A stretch of 64,000 nucleotides of DNA from Mikania micrantha (lineage: Eukaryota; Streptophyta; Magnoliopsida; Asterales; Asteraceae), in the NCBI GenBank assembly GCA_009363875.1, contig CM018698.1:61177439-61241438 (forward strand), written 5' to 3'. The number at the start of each line of letters is the position of its first letter. The stretch's first letter is position 1. A program made the position numbers and the translations under genes. The notes below the pieces were generated by a model. That model did not search any database. It was given only the letters and a program-made list of their open reading frames with translations, and had not been told where the DNA came from. Positions 21,283 through 33,322 of the stretch are shown in pieces.

Positions 21283-22130
21283 ATCACTCACAAACTGGTA
21301 CTAATGGTGAATTTCTGCATTCGTTTACACTTAATAAGTCATTTATGTTTTAACCTACTGATTAGATCTTTCTGAACGTTCAATGTCAAAGACATTGTCT
21401 TGAAAGTCATCAAATAGTTAATGTTGTTGATTATAATGCTAAAACAGTTCTTAAACAGATTAATGGCTTAGAAATGATAAATCCTTATCATTGATTACCT
21501 AGATATCATGAAATATCACAATGTAGTCTTAGAATAGGTTTAATAACCATGTTTAACATACTAATCTGACTGTTATCATAAACGTCAGATAATCGTTCCA
21601 ATAAGTATGTTAATGATTGTGATTAGTTTGAAACACTTAGGTTTAACCTTTGCATTTCAAAGATTAACCAAGCTAATCACCTACATTGTCATAATCAAAT
21701 GGATCAAACCATTATAATCATAGTTGTGATTTCATGCAAACCGGGCATTACAACGACTCAAAACAAGGATTAAACCGTTAGAACATCGTGTTCTTCATTT
21801 CCAATCTATCCTAGCCATCATCTAGGCAATAATCAACAATCCTAACTATGTCATTACGTTCAAAATCAAGATCTAATCAATCAAAATCACACTAGTAAGT
21901 TAAAACGAATCGTTACCTAATCTGACGGAGTTTTGAGCTTAGAACAACAATCAGAACTTGTAAACACGTTCCCTGGCTTCAAATATGTGATCTGATGGCT
22001 TTGATTTGATGATTTGATGGTTAAACTTCGAGTTCTAGCGTCTGGAGATGGAGCAGGTTCGAGAGATAAGAATTTTAACTTCTGTATGCGTTTTTATGAA
22101 GAAAATCTGATCCACTGCACCGCCTCACCC

Positions 22131-22254
22131 GTCGCGTACCGCGACGAGGTGCAAATTTGGGCTTCGCGTACCGCGAAGTTTTTCGGGAGTTTCAGATATT
22201 TTTCTTGCATCGCGTAACGCGAAGGAAGTTCGACTCCTCCATCGCGTACCGCGA
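22131..22254. repeat. CpG-rich palindromes in LTR1
   Basis: Four palindromes: GTCGCG/CGCGAC around TAC (22131-22145), CTTCGCG/CGCGAAG around TAC (22162-22178), TCGCG/CGCGA around TAA (22210-22222) and TCGCG/CGCGA around TAC (22242-22254). The same block is in LTR2, LTR3 and LTR4 (from about 28761, 35319 and 41949). Confidence 0.85.
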
Positions 22255-22366
22255 CGAGGCCAGAAATCCAATACTTAGAAATTTTTCTTCGTTTTTCGAT
22301 TCCGGGCAATCCAGGACTCCGTTTTGAACACGGTTTTCGCCCACGTTCATCATTTCTCGTGTACTA

Positions 22367-25300
22367 TCATCCTGTAGTAATTTCACATGTCAACTCAACG
22401 TGGATTTTATACACGATCATCCCAACTACCACATGGTAGCTATTGTTGTACGAGAATTCCACCAATGGTAAATGATCATCCCAACTACCACCAAAATCAA
22501 TAATACAAGCTCTGAGCATATCTTCTAAGGTTTGGATAGTCCTTTCAGACTGTCCATCGGTCTGAGGATGATACGCAGTGCTGATATTGAGTCTTGTGCC
22601 CATTGATTCATGAAACTGTTTCCAGAATCTTGAAACAAATCGTGTATCATGATCAGATACTATAGAAACTGGAACTCCATGTCTGGTAATTATTTCTTTC
22701 ACAAATAATTCAGATAGTTTCTCAGAAGTATAAGTCTCACGTATAGGCAAGAAGTGAGCACTTTTCGTTAACCGATCTACAATCACCCAAATAGCATCAT
22801 GACGTTTCGCCGTAAAAGGCAACTTAGTAATAAAATCCATAGTAATGTGTTCCCACTTCCATTCTGGGACTTCTAAAGGTTGCACATAACCATAGGGTTT
22901 CTGATGTTCAGCTTTCACTTGCGCACATGTCAAACATTTATTTACGTACTGCATTACATTAAACTTCATACCTGGCCACCACTAATCCTTTCGAAGGTCT
23001 TGATACATTTTCGTTGCACCAGGATGAATAGAATAACGTGACTTATGTGCTTCATCTAGAATCCTTGACCTGATGTTCCCATTTCGTGGAACCCACATTC
23101 GACCAAATTGAATCTTAACACCAATTTCATTTTCTTCTAAATTCTTAACTTGACCGAAGATTCTTTCGAATCCAACATTTTCTTCCTTTAATCCTTCCTT
23201 CTGTGCATCCCTAAGTTCATTCAGGAAATCTGGTGTTATCACCAAACTATAAGACTTAACTTGTATAGCGGAGTGTTCTGTTTTACGACTTAGAGCATCA
23301 GCCACCACATTGGCTTTTCCTGGGTGATACAAAATCTCACAGTCATTATCTTTGAGCAGTTCAAGCCATCTTCGTTGTCTCATATTCAAGTCCTTCTGTT
23401 CAAAGAAGTATTTTAAACTTTTGTGATCTATGTAGATTGTACATTTCACTCCATATAAATAATGCCTCCAAATTTTTAAAGCAAATACCACAGCAGCCAA
23501 TTCCAAATCATGTGTTGGATAATTAGCTTCATGGGTTTTCAATTGTCTTGAGGCATATGCTATTACCTTTCCCCTTTGCATAAGTACACAACCCAAACCC
23601 AGATAAGACGCATCTGAGTACACCACCATGTCTTCATTACCATCCGGCAGTGATAAAATAGGAGCTTTAGTTAATCTCTTTTTCAATTCCTCAAAAGCTT
23701 GGACCTGAGTTGAACCCCAGTCATATTTTGTTTCTTTCCTAGTCAATTTCGTCAGTGGTGTAGCAATCCTGGAGAAATCCTGGATAAATCTTCTGTAATA
23801 ACCTGCTAATCCAAGAAAGCTACGAACTTCCGTTGGTGTTTTCGGAGGATTCCATTTCATAATTGCTTCTACTTTAGCTGGGTCCACCATTATGCCTTCT
23901 GGACTAATAACATGACCTAAAAATTGTACTTCCCGTAGCCAAAAGGCACATTTAGAGAATTTAGCATAAAGCTTTTCTCTTCTTAGTATTTCAAGAACTT
24001 CCCGGATATGACACGCATGATCACCTTCACTCCTTGAGTATATTAATATATCGTCAATAAACACAATCACTGATCGGTCTAACATAGGTCTGCACACCCG
24101 ATTCATCAAATCCATAAACGCCGCAGGAGCGTTTGTTAATCCGAAAGACATCACAAGAAACTCATAGTGTCCATAACGTGTGCGAAACGCTGTCTTCGGA
24201 ATATCTTGTTCTCTCACCTTTAATTGATGATACCCTGATCTGAGATCTATTTTAGAAAACCAACTTGCCCCTTGCAATTGGTCAAATAGATCGTCAATTC
24301 TTGGTAACGGATACTTATTATTTATTGTGAGCTTATTCAATTCCCTATAATCAATACACATCCTCATACTTCCGTCCTTTTTCTTTACAAACAACACTGG
24401 TGCACCCCAAGGTGACACACTTGGCCGTATAAAACCTTTGTCTAGAAGGTCTTGTAGTTGGGTCATTAATTCTTTCATTTCCGTTGGAGCCAGACGGTAC
24501 GGTGCCTTGGCGACAGGTTGAGCTCCTGGCACAACATCAATTTGGAATTCGGTTTCCCGATCAGGTGGAAGTCCTGGCAAATCCTCAGGAAATACATCAG
24601 GAAAGTTACACACCACGGGTACGTCTTCCAATTCTTTTACCTTAATTTCTTTATCAATAACATAAGCCAGATAAGCCCCACACCCTCGCCTCATAAATTC
24701 ACTTGCCTTAATCATTGAAATGACTTTAGGCGCGTTAAACACTTTATCCCCGTAAACCGTTACTGAACTCCCATTAAGAGCCGTTAAGAAAATCATATTT
24801 CGTCGACAAACAATGTTAGCCTCATGTTTGGCCAACCAATCCATACCCAACACTACATCGAAACCTCCTAACGTAATCACAAATAATTTAACAGGGAATC
24901 TATGACCTTCTATATCAATGTAACAATCATCATCAATAGCCTCCGTTACTCTAGTAGATTTACCAAGAGCAGTTTCTATGTTAAAGGCATTTTCTATCTT
25001 TTTAACATTTGCACACAGTTTATCACAAAAAGCAATAGCCACAAAGCTCATACTTGCACCAGAATCAAATAGAACTGACGCAGGGATATCATTAATCAAG
25101 AATGTACCTGTCACCACATCTGGGTCTTTATCTGCCTGATCCTTAGTCATAGTAAAGGCACGAGCTTTTGCCTTTTGCTTCTCACCTCCCTTGCTACTCT
25201 CAGGTTTGATGGTTTCAGTAGGCATTATCTTTGGTTTAAAACAATTCCTGCTCACGTGACCGATTCCACCACAATCGTAACATTTTGGCATATTCGGGCA

Positions 25301-26362
25301 ATCATAAGAGAGATGTCCAGTCTTTCCACAACGATAGCACAAAGTAGTTCCCGTAAGACATTCTCCCCTATGTCTCTTTCCACACTTAGGGCATTTTTCA
25401 ATTTCTTCGGTTCTAAACCTTTTCATAGGCGGTCCGGATTTGTCATTTCTGTTTCTTTTAAATTTAGGTGTCCATTTTTGCTTCGGTTCCTCCTTTGTTG
25501 GTTCAGCTTCAACAACATCATCCCAGACAATACCGCTAATTTCTACGGCTGATTCAAAAGTTCTAGGAGCATGCGCCTTCACATGTGTTCGGACTTTAGG
25601 CGGTAGTCCTTCCACATATAACTTCAATCTGCGTTCCTCCGTGTTTACCAAATGAGGAACCAGTCTTGACATTTCATTAAATTTTGACGTATATTGCCGA
25701 TGGTTCATACGTCCAGCTTTCAAAGTCAGAAATTCCCGCTCGATTTTATCAATTTCATTCTTTGGACAGAAGTGTTTTATAACTAATTCCTTCAAGTCCT
25801 CCCATTTAAAACCCTCCACATCAGTAGTGGTCTTTGACTGCTTAACAGTGTTCCACCAATGTAGAGCTTCTTCAGTAAATGAGTGAGCTGCAAATTTCAC
25901 AGCTTGATCTTCCCGGCATTCACTGATAGCAATAACCGCCTCCATAGCCGAAACCCAATGACAGGTGGCCACAGCATCCTTCTTACCATCAAATGAGGGT
26001 GGATTGCATCCTTTGAAGGCCTTGTAATCACAAGCCTTCCGTTTCTCTGACGTAGAATCACTGTTCTTAGTTCCGGTGATCACAACTTCTTCTTCTTTGG
26101 TGCTCTCCTTAGTTTCTTCAGACTTTTCTTTCAAAGTATCCTTCAGTATTTTTGTAACCAAAGCTGGTAGCTTATCATCCAAAACTTTACAGACCTCATC
26201 AGAAATAGCCTTCACTACGATAGGCTCTAGAGTAAACTCGTTTTCATCTTCCGGTTGCTCGTTGTGCTCGTAGTCGTCTTCATTGACGGGTTCTTCATTC
26301 TCGATATGTGGTTCTTCAGGTTCCTGTGGTTGCTTACGTGGTCTACCCCTTTGTCCAGCCAT
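22367..26362 (-). pseudogene. Gypsy gag-pol, array copy A (one nonsense codon)
   Basis: Same 1331-codon layout as copy B, but residue 1127 (Tyr in B, first of the YWWPGMK motif of the integrase zinc-binding domain) is a TAG stop at 22982-22984. A full product ends after 1126 residues, without the integrase core. The remaining integrase codons are open (22367-22969). Private changes include Lys-Ala-Cys for Lys-Gly-Cys near residue 110, and His for Arg in the SDRDTRF motif. The frame ends inside LTR1, as in the other copies. It is otherwise very close to copies B and C. Confidence 0.9.
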
Positions 26363-26676
26363 TTAACTACCTACAAGATGCATCAATTGGAGAGTCAATA
26401 CAGGTTTAGTTTAGCACGAAATAAGCTTTGTAAATCGTTAATGACGTTGATCAGGTGTTATTAACCATTTACCTAACTCATAGGCTCTAAACGTTTCCCA
26501 TCACGTCATCCCAAAGTGCATGACTCTAACTATCTTTCTAACCTTACACCTATGTCTTAACTCATACATAACATTCAGCTCATGGCATCAAACTACCCTT
26601 GACTGGCATTCTTATCATTCTGTCCCATTTTCAGTTTAAGTCCAGTCATTAGGGATGACCGGATCTCTCAAACTAT

Positions 26677-26690
26677 GGCTCTGATACCAA
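26677..26690 (-). promoter_or_regulatory. Primer-binding site of copy A
   Basis: The minus strand reads TTGGTATCAGAGCC two bases after the LTR2 end CCTCTCA. This is complementary to the 3-prime end of plant initiator-methionine tRNA, the usual gypsy minus-strand primer. It fixes the element orientation and the U5 boundary. Confidence 0.92.
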
Positions 26691-26692
26691 CT

Positions 26693-29049
26693 TGAGAGGC
26701 CCCGAACCCCTCAGTTGGCAAAACATCAAACCCATAATACTTAAACCATAATTACATTATCATAGCAGCGGAATGTAGGGTAACAACATAAATATCATAC
26801 AGATCTAAACAAACTTTTACACATTAAACATAACCCACTCTTCTAACAGTCATATAATACAGCCAGTCTATGCCAGGGGTAGTCTTCAATATATGCCATG
26901 AGCCTTCCTGGTCTTCTTTCTCTAACCAATCAACCTGATATGCATGCTAAACAAGTCAGCTTTCGCTGGTGAGTTCTAAGTTAACTTTTCATAAAAGTTA
27001 AATCTTTAATATACATAAAACATTAGCCTTCACTGCCGACCGGAGTCAACAGTCTCAATCATACTAAACATAAAACATTTCATATACATAACATACATGA
27101 CATCATAACATCAATCATACAGTGCATAAATGTAGCCTGTTCTGTTGACCGAAGTCAACACGTTATGCATGCATAATACATCCTCAACTGGCGACACACA
27201 GTCGACAGGCCTGTTCTTTCACAGGACTTATGCCTGTTCTTTCACAGGACTTATGCCTGTTCTTTCACAGGACTTATGCCTGTTCTTTCACAGGACTTAT
27301 GCCTGTTCTTTCACAGGACTTCTGCCTGTTCTTTCACAGGACTTTTTAAACCATCAACCGAAATTGACGGCTCATACCGGTACAAGACTTCTGGACATAC
27401 ATCATTCATACATAACATGGTTTAAATCATTTAAACCATCATAATCATAAACCATTATAATCATAAATCATTATCCGCACCGCAGTGCTCAACATTTGCC
27501 CAACCGCAGCCGGGACTTCAAAATCGCATTTTCTAATTAACCTCGGCCGAGACTTTTAAAATCATTCATTTCTCAACCGTAGTTGAGTCTTTAAAACATC
27601 CTTGACATCTCAGCTGAGGTTCTTAAAATCATTTACTTCTCAACTGTAGTTGAGACTTAAAGCATTATTTACTTTAAAACGTTCTTTACTTGAAAACATT
27701 CTTTACCTGACCTTAATCAGGTTAATATCACTTTCATACATTAACTTTACAACTTTAAACATTCTTTACTTTTAACATATTCTCTTATCTGACCGTAGCC
27801 AGATAAAACAATCATTTACCTAAAATAACTTTATAACATGCATATCAGCCCTAAAACGTTAAAATAGTAAAAGAGGGCTCATAGAACTCACCTGATGTCT
27901 TACTGTAGCAAGATCACTCACAAACTGGTACTAATGGTGAATTTCTGCATTCGTTTACACTTAATAAGTCATTTATGTTTTAACCTACTGATTAGATCTT
28001 TCTGAACGTTCAATGTCAAAGACATTGTCTTGAAAGTCATCAAATAGTTAATGTTGTTGATTATAATGCTAAAACAGTTCTTAAACAGATTAATGGCTTA
28101 GAAATGATAAATCCTTATCATTGATTACCCAGATATCATGAAATATCACAATGTAGTCTTAGAATAGGTTTAATAACCATGTTTAACATACTAATCTGAC
28201 TGTTATCATAAACGTCAGATAATCGTTCCAATAAGTATGTTAATGATTGTGATTAGTTTGAAATACTTAGGTTTAACCTTTGCATTTCAAAGATTAACCA
28301 AGCTAATCACCTACATTGTCATAATCAAATGGATTAAACCATTATAATCATAGTTGTGATTTCATGCAAACCGGGCATTACAACGACTCAAAACAAGGAT
28401 TAAACCGTTAGAACATCGTGTTCTTCATTTCCAATCAATCCTAGCCATCATCTAGGCAATAATCAACAATCCTAACTATGTCATTACGTTCAAAATCAAG
28501 ATCTAATCAATCAAAATCACACTAGTAAGTTAAAACGAATCGTTACCTAATCTGACGGAGTTTTGAGCTTAGAACAACAATCAGAACTTGTAAACACGTT
28601 CCCTGGCTTCAAATATGTGATCTGATGGCTTTGATTTGGTGATTTGATGGTTAAACTTCGAGTTCTAGCGTCTGGAGATGGAGCAGGTTCGAGAGATAAG
28701 AATTTTAACTTCTGTATGCGTTTTTATGAAGAAAATCTGATCCACTGCACCGCCTCACCCGTCGCGTACCGCGACGAGGTGCAAATTTGGGCTTCGCGTA
28801 CCGCGAAGTTTTTCGGGAGTTTCAGATATTTTTCTTGCATCGCGTAACGCGAAGGAAGTTCGACTCCTCCATCGCGTACCGCGACGAGGCCAGAAATCCA
28901 AAACTTAGAAATTTTTCTTCGTTTTTCGATTCCGGGCAATCCAGGACTCCGTTTTGAACACGGTTTTCGCCCACGTTCATCATTTCTCGTGTACTATCAT
29001 CCTGTAGTAATTTCACATGTCAACTCAACGTGGATTTTATACACGATCA
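26693..29049 (-). mobile_element. LTR2 of the array (5-prime LTR of A, 3-prime LTR of B)
   Basis: 2357 bp with six 23-bp units (27210-27342), one carrying CTTCTG instead of CTTATG. Shared variants (GAAATACTTAGG near 28260, GGATTAAACC near 28330) group it with LTR4. The hairpin series runs from 26957. Confidence 0.9.
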
Positions 29050-32000
29050 TCCCAACTACCACATGGTAGCTATTGTTGTACGAGAATTCCACCAATGGTA
29101 AATGATCATCCCAACTACCACCAAAATCAATAATACAAGCTCTGAGCATATCTTCTAAGGTTTGGATAGTCCTTTCAGACTGTCCATCGGTCTGAGGATG
29201 ATACGCAGTGCTGATATTGAGTCTTGTGCCCATTGATTCATGAAACTGTTTCCAGAATCTTGAAACAAATCGTGTATCACGATCAGATACTATAGAAACT
29301 GGAACTCCATGTCTGGTAATTATTTCTTTCACAAATAATTCAGATAGTTTCTCAGAAGTATAAGTCTCACGTATAGGCAAGAAGTGAGCACTTTTCGTTA
29401 ACCGATCTACAATCACCCAAATAGCATCATGACGTTTCGCCGTAAAAGGCAACTTAGTAATAAAATCCATAGTAATGTGTTCCCACTTCCATTCTGGGAC
29501 TTCTAAAGGTTGCACATAACCATAGGGTTTCTGATGTTCAGCTTTCACTTGCGCACATGTCAAACATTTATTTACGTACTGCATTACATTAAACTTCATA
29601 CCTGGCCACCAATAATCCTTTCGAAGGTCTTGATACATTTTCGTTGCACCAGGATGAATAGAATAACGTGACTTATGTGCTTCATCTAGAATCCTTGACC
29701 TGATGTTCCCATTTCGTGGAACCCACATTCGACCAAATTGAATCTTAACACCAATTTCATTTTCTTCTAAATTCTTAACTTGACCGAAGATTCTTTCGAA
29801 TCCAACATTTTCTTCCTTTAATCCTTCCTTCTGTGCATCCCTAAGTTCATTCAGGAAATCTGGTGTTATCACCAAACTATAAGACTTAACTTGTATAGCG
29901 GAGTGTTCTGTTTTACGACTTAGAGCATCAGCCACCACATTGGCTTTTCCTGGGTGATACAAAATCTCACAGTCATTATCTTTGAGCAGTTCAAGCCATC
30001 TTCGTTGTCTCATATTCAAGTCCTTCTGTTCAAAGAAGTATTTTAAACTTTTGTGATCTATGTAGATTGTACATTTCACTCCATATAAATAATGCCTCCA
30101 AATTTTTAAAGCAAATACCACAGCAGCCAATTCCAAATCATGTGTTGGATAATTAGCTTCATGGGTTTTCAATTGTCTTGAGGCATATGCTATTACCTTT
30201 CCCCTTTGCATAAGTACACAACCCAAACCCAGATAAGACGCATCTGAGTACACCACCATGTCTTCATTACCATCCGGCAGTGATAAAATAGGAGCTTCAG
30301 TTAATCTCTTTTTCAATTCCTCAAAAGCTTGGACCTGAGTTGGACCCCAGTCATATTTTGTTTCTTTCCTAGTCAATTTCGTCAGTGGTGTAGCAATCCT
30401 GGAGAAATCCTGGATAAATCTTCTGTAATAACCTGCTAATCCAAGAAAGCTACGAACTTCCGTTGGTGTTTTCGGAGGATTCCATTTCATAATTGCTTCT
30501 ACTTTAGCTGGGTCCACCATTATGCCTTCTGGACTAATAACATGACCTAAAAATTGTACTTCCCGTAGCCAAAAGGCACATTTAGAGAATTTAGCATAAA
30601 GCTTTTCTCTTCTTAGTATTTCAAGAACTTCCCGGATATGACACGCATGATCACCTTCACTCCTTGAGTATATTAATATATCGTCAATAAACACAATCAC
30701 TGATCGGTCTAACATAGGTCTGCACACCCGATTCATCAAATCCATAAACGCCGCAGGAGCGTTTGTTAATCCGAAAGACATCACAAGAAACTCATAGTGT
30801 CCATAACGTGTGCGAAACGCTGTCTTCGGAATATCTTGTTCTCTCACCTTTAATTGATGATACCCTGATCTGAGATCTATTTTAGAAAACCAACTTGCCC
30901 CTTGCAATTGGTCAAATAGATCGTCAATTCTTGGTAACGGATACTTATTATTTATTGTGAGCTTATTCAATTCCCTATAATCAATACACATCCTCATACT
31001 TCCGTCCTTTTTCTTTACAAACAACACTGGTGCACCCCAAGGTGACACACTTGGCCGTATAAAACCTTTGTCTAGAAGGTCTTGTAGTTGGGTCATTAAT
31101 TCTTTCATTTCCGTTGGAGCCAGACGGTACGGTGCCTTGGCGACAGGTTGAGCTCCTGGCACAACATCAATTTGGAATTCGGTTTCCCGATCAGGTGGAA
31201 GTCCTGGCAAATCCTCAGGAAATACATCAGGAAAGTTACACACCACGGGTACGTCTTCCAATTCTTTTACCTTAATTTCTTTATCAATAACATAAGCCAG
31301 ATAAGCCCCACACCCTCGCCTCATAAATTCACTTGCCTTAATCATTGAAATGACTTTAGGCGCGTTAAACACTTTATCCCCGTAAACCGTTACTGAACTC
31401 CCATTAAGAGCCGTTAAGAAAATCATATTTCGTCGACAAACAATGTTAGCCTCATGTTTGGCCAACCAATCCATACCCAACACTACATCGAAACCTCCTA
31501 ACGTAATCACAAATAATTTAACAGGGAATCTATGACCTTCTATATCAATGTAACAATCATCATCAATAGCCTCCGTTACTCTAGTAGATTTACCAAGAGC
31601 AGTTTCTATGTTAAAGGCATTTTCTATCTTTTTAACATTTGCACACAGTTTATCACAAAAAGCAATAGCCACAAAGCTCATACTTGCACCAGAATCAAAT
31701 AGAACTGACGCAGGGATATCATTAATCAAGAATGTACCTGTCACCACATCCGGGTCTTTATCTGCCTGATCCTTAGTCATAGTAAAGGCACGAGCTTTTG
31801 CCTTTTGCTTCTCACCTCCCTTGCTACTCTCAGGTTTGATGGTTTCAGTAGGAATTATCTTTGGTTTAAAACAATTCCTGCTCACGTGACCGATTCCACC
31901 ACAATTGTAACATTTTGACATATTCGGGCAATCATAAGAGAGATGTCCAGTCTTTCCACAACGATAGCACAAAGTAGTTCCCGTAAGACATTCTCCCCTA

Positions 32001-32992
32001 TGTCTCTTTCCACACTTAGGGCATTTTTCAATTTCTTCGGTTCTAAACCTTTTCATAGGCGGTCCGGATTTGTCATTTCTGTTTCTTTTAAATTTAGGTG
32101 TCCATTTTTGCTTCGGTTCCTCCTTTGTTGGTTCAGCTTCAACAACATCATCCCAGACAATACCGCTAATTTCTACGGCTGATTCAAAAGTTCTAGGAGC
32201 ATGCGCCTTCACATGTGTTCGGACTTTAGGCGGTAGTCCTTCCACATATAACTTCAATCTGCGTTCCTCCGTGTTTACCAAATGAGGAACCAGTCTTGAC
32301 ATTTCATTAAATTTTGACGTATATTGCCGATGGTTCATACGTCCAGCTTTCAAAGTCAGAAATTCCCGCTCGATTTTATCAATTTCATTCTTTGGACAGA
32401 AGTGTTTTATAACTAATTCCTTCAAGTCCTCCCATTTAAAACCCTCCACATCAGTAGTGGTCTTTGACTGCTTAACAGTGTTCCACCAATGTAGAGCTTC
32501 TTCAGTAAATGAGTGAGCTGCAAATTTCACAGCTTGATCTTCCCGGCATTCACTGATAGCAATAACCGCCTCCATAGCCGAAACCCAATGACAGGTGGCC
32601 ACAGCATCCTTCTTACCATCAAATGAGGGTGGATTGCATCCTTTGAAGGCCTTGTAATCACAACCCTTCCGTTTCTCTGACGTAGAATCACTGTTCTTAG
32701 TTCCGGTGATCACAACTTCTTCTTCTTTGGTGCTCTCCTTAGTTTCTTCAGACTTTTCTTTCAAAGTATCCTTCAGTATTTTTGTAACCAAAGCTGGTAG
32801 CTTATCATCCAAAACTTTACAGACCTCATCAGAAATAGCCTTCACTACGATAGGCTCTAGAGTAAACTCGTTTTCATCTTCCGGTTGCTCGTTGTGCTCG
32901 TAGTCGTCTTCATTGACGGGTTCTTCATTCTCGATATGTGGTTCTTCAGGTTCCTGTGGTTGCTTACGTGGTCTACCCCTTTGTCCAGCCAT
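28997..32992 (-). CDS. Gypsy gag-pol polyprotein, array copy B, intact frame but truncated integrase
   Basis: One open frame of 1331 residues starts at the MAGQRGRPRK methionine, the first ATG after the primer-binding site and leader. Domains in order: acidic N terminus; gag capsid about 110-290; three zinc knuckles (CPKCGKRHRGEC 324-335, CYRCGKTGHLSYDC 342-355, CYNCGGIGHVSRNC 361-374); aspartic protease with LFDSGA (Asp433); reverse transcriptase about 590-810 with FIDD at 768-771; RNase H with Asp917, Glu954 and Asp979; integrase zinc-binding His1106, His1113, Cys1143, Cys1146; catalytic Asp1176, Asp1237 and Glu1273 (35-residue spacing). After NNSYH (about 1310) the normal integrase C terminus is lost, and the last 17 or so residues are LTR-encoded. 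In the cell such polyproteins form a particle, copy RNA and insert cDNA. Whether this version integrates is doubtful. Family: Ty3/gypsy, probably a chromovirus relative. Confidence 0.93.
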   Translation of the reverse strand: MAGQRGRPRKQPQEPEEPHIENEEPVNEDDYEHNEQPEDENEFTLEPIVVKAISDEVCKVLDDKLPALVTKILKDTLKEKSEETKESTKEEEVVITGTKNSDSTSEKRKGCDYKAFKGCNPPSFDGKKDAVATCHWVSAMEAVIAISECREDQAVKFAAHSFTEEALHWWNTVKQSKTTTDVEGFKWEDLKELVIKHFCPKNEIDKIEREFLTLKAGRMNHRQYTSKFNEMSRLVPHLVNTEERRLKLYVEGLPPKVRTHVKAHAPRTFESAVEISGIVWDDVVEAEPTKEEPKQKWTPKFKRNRNDKSGPPMKRFRTEEIEKCPKCGKRHRGECLTGTTLCYRCGKTGHLSYDCPNMSKCYNCGGIGHVSRNCFKPKIIPTETIKPESSKGGEKQKAKARAFTMTKDQADKDPDVVTGTFLINDIPASVLFDSGASMSFVAIAFCDKLCANVKKIENAFNIETALGKSTRVTEAIDDDCYIDIEGHRFPVKLFVITLGGFDVVLGMDWLAKHEANIVCRRNMIFLTALNGSSVTVYGDKVFNAPKVISMIKASEFMRRGCGAYLAYVIDKEIKVKELEDVPVVCNFPDVFPEDLPGLPPDRETEFQIDVVPGAQPVAKAPYRLAPTEMKELMTQLQDLLDKGFIRPSVSPWGAPVLFVKKKDGSMRMCIDYRELNKLTINNKYPLPRIDDLFDQLQGASWFSKIDLRSGYHQLKVREQDIPKTAFRTRYGHYEFLVMSFGLTNAPAAFMDLMNRVCRPMLDRSVIVFIDDILIYSRSEGDHACHIREVLEILRREKLYAKFSKCAFWLREVQFLGHVISPEGIMVDPAKVEAIMKWNPPKTPTEVRSFLGLAGYYRRFIQDFSRIATPLTKLTRKETKYDWGPTQVQAFEELKKRLTEAPILSLPDGNEDMVVYSDASYLGLGCVLMQRGKVIAYASRQLKTHEANYPTHDLELAAVVFALKIWRHYLYGVKCTIYIDHKSLKYFFEQKDLNMRQRRWLELLKDNDCEILYHPGKANVVADALSRKTEHSAIQVKSYSLVITPDFLNELRDAQKEGLKEENVGFERIFGQVKNLEENEIGVKIQFGRMWVPRNGNIRSRILDEAHKSRYSIHPGATKMYQDLRKDYWWPGMKFNVMQYVNKCLTCAQVKAEHQKPYGYVQPLEVPEWKWEHITMDFITKLPFTAKRHDAIWVIVDRLTKSAHFLPIRETYTSEKLSELFVKEIITRHGVPVSIVSDRDTRFVSRFWKQFHESMGTRLNISTAYHPQTDGQSERTIQTLEDMLRACIIDFGGSWDDHLPLVEFSYNNSYHVVVGMIVYKIHVELTCEITTG

Positions 32993-33306
32993 TTAACTAC
33001 CTACAAGATGCATCAATTGGAGAGTCAATACAGGTTTAGTTTAGCACGAAATAAGCTTTGTAAATCGTTAATGACGTTGATCAGGTGTTATTAACCATTT
33101 ACCTAACTCATAGGCTCTAAAAGTTTCCCAACACGTCATCCCAAAGTGCATGACTCTAACTATCTTTCTAACCTTACACCTATATCTTAACTCATACATA
33201 ACATTCAGCTCATGGCATCAAACTACCCTTGACTGGCATTCTTATCATTCTGTCCCATTTTCAGTTTAAGTCCAGTCATTAGGGATGACCGGATCTCTCA
33301 AACTAT

Positions 33307-33320
33307 GGCTCTGATACCAA
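33307..33320 (-). promoter_or_regulatory. Primer-binding site of copy B
   Basis: The same TTGGTATCAGAGCC on the minus strand, two bases from the end of LTR3. Confidence 0.92.
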
Positions 33321-33322
33321 CT

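Larger units (their letters stand above)
20086..22419 (-). mobile_element. LTR1 of the array (3-prime LTR of copy A)
   Basis: 2334 bp, starting TGAGAGGCCCCG and ending ATACACGATCA on the plus strand. The element reads on the minus strand, so TGATCGTG is the U3 start and CCTCTCA the U5 end. Five copies of the 23-bp unit start at 20603. Private differences from LTR2-4 include CCAATCTATCC near 21803. Confidence 0.9.

Noticed and set aside
25175..25655. Plus-strand frames opposite the gypsy gag, repeated in all three copies
   Set aside because: Conserved only because the gag-pol sequence on the other strand is nearly identical among copies.
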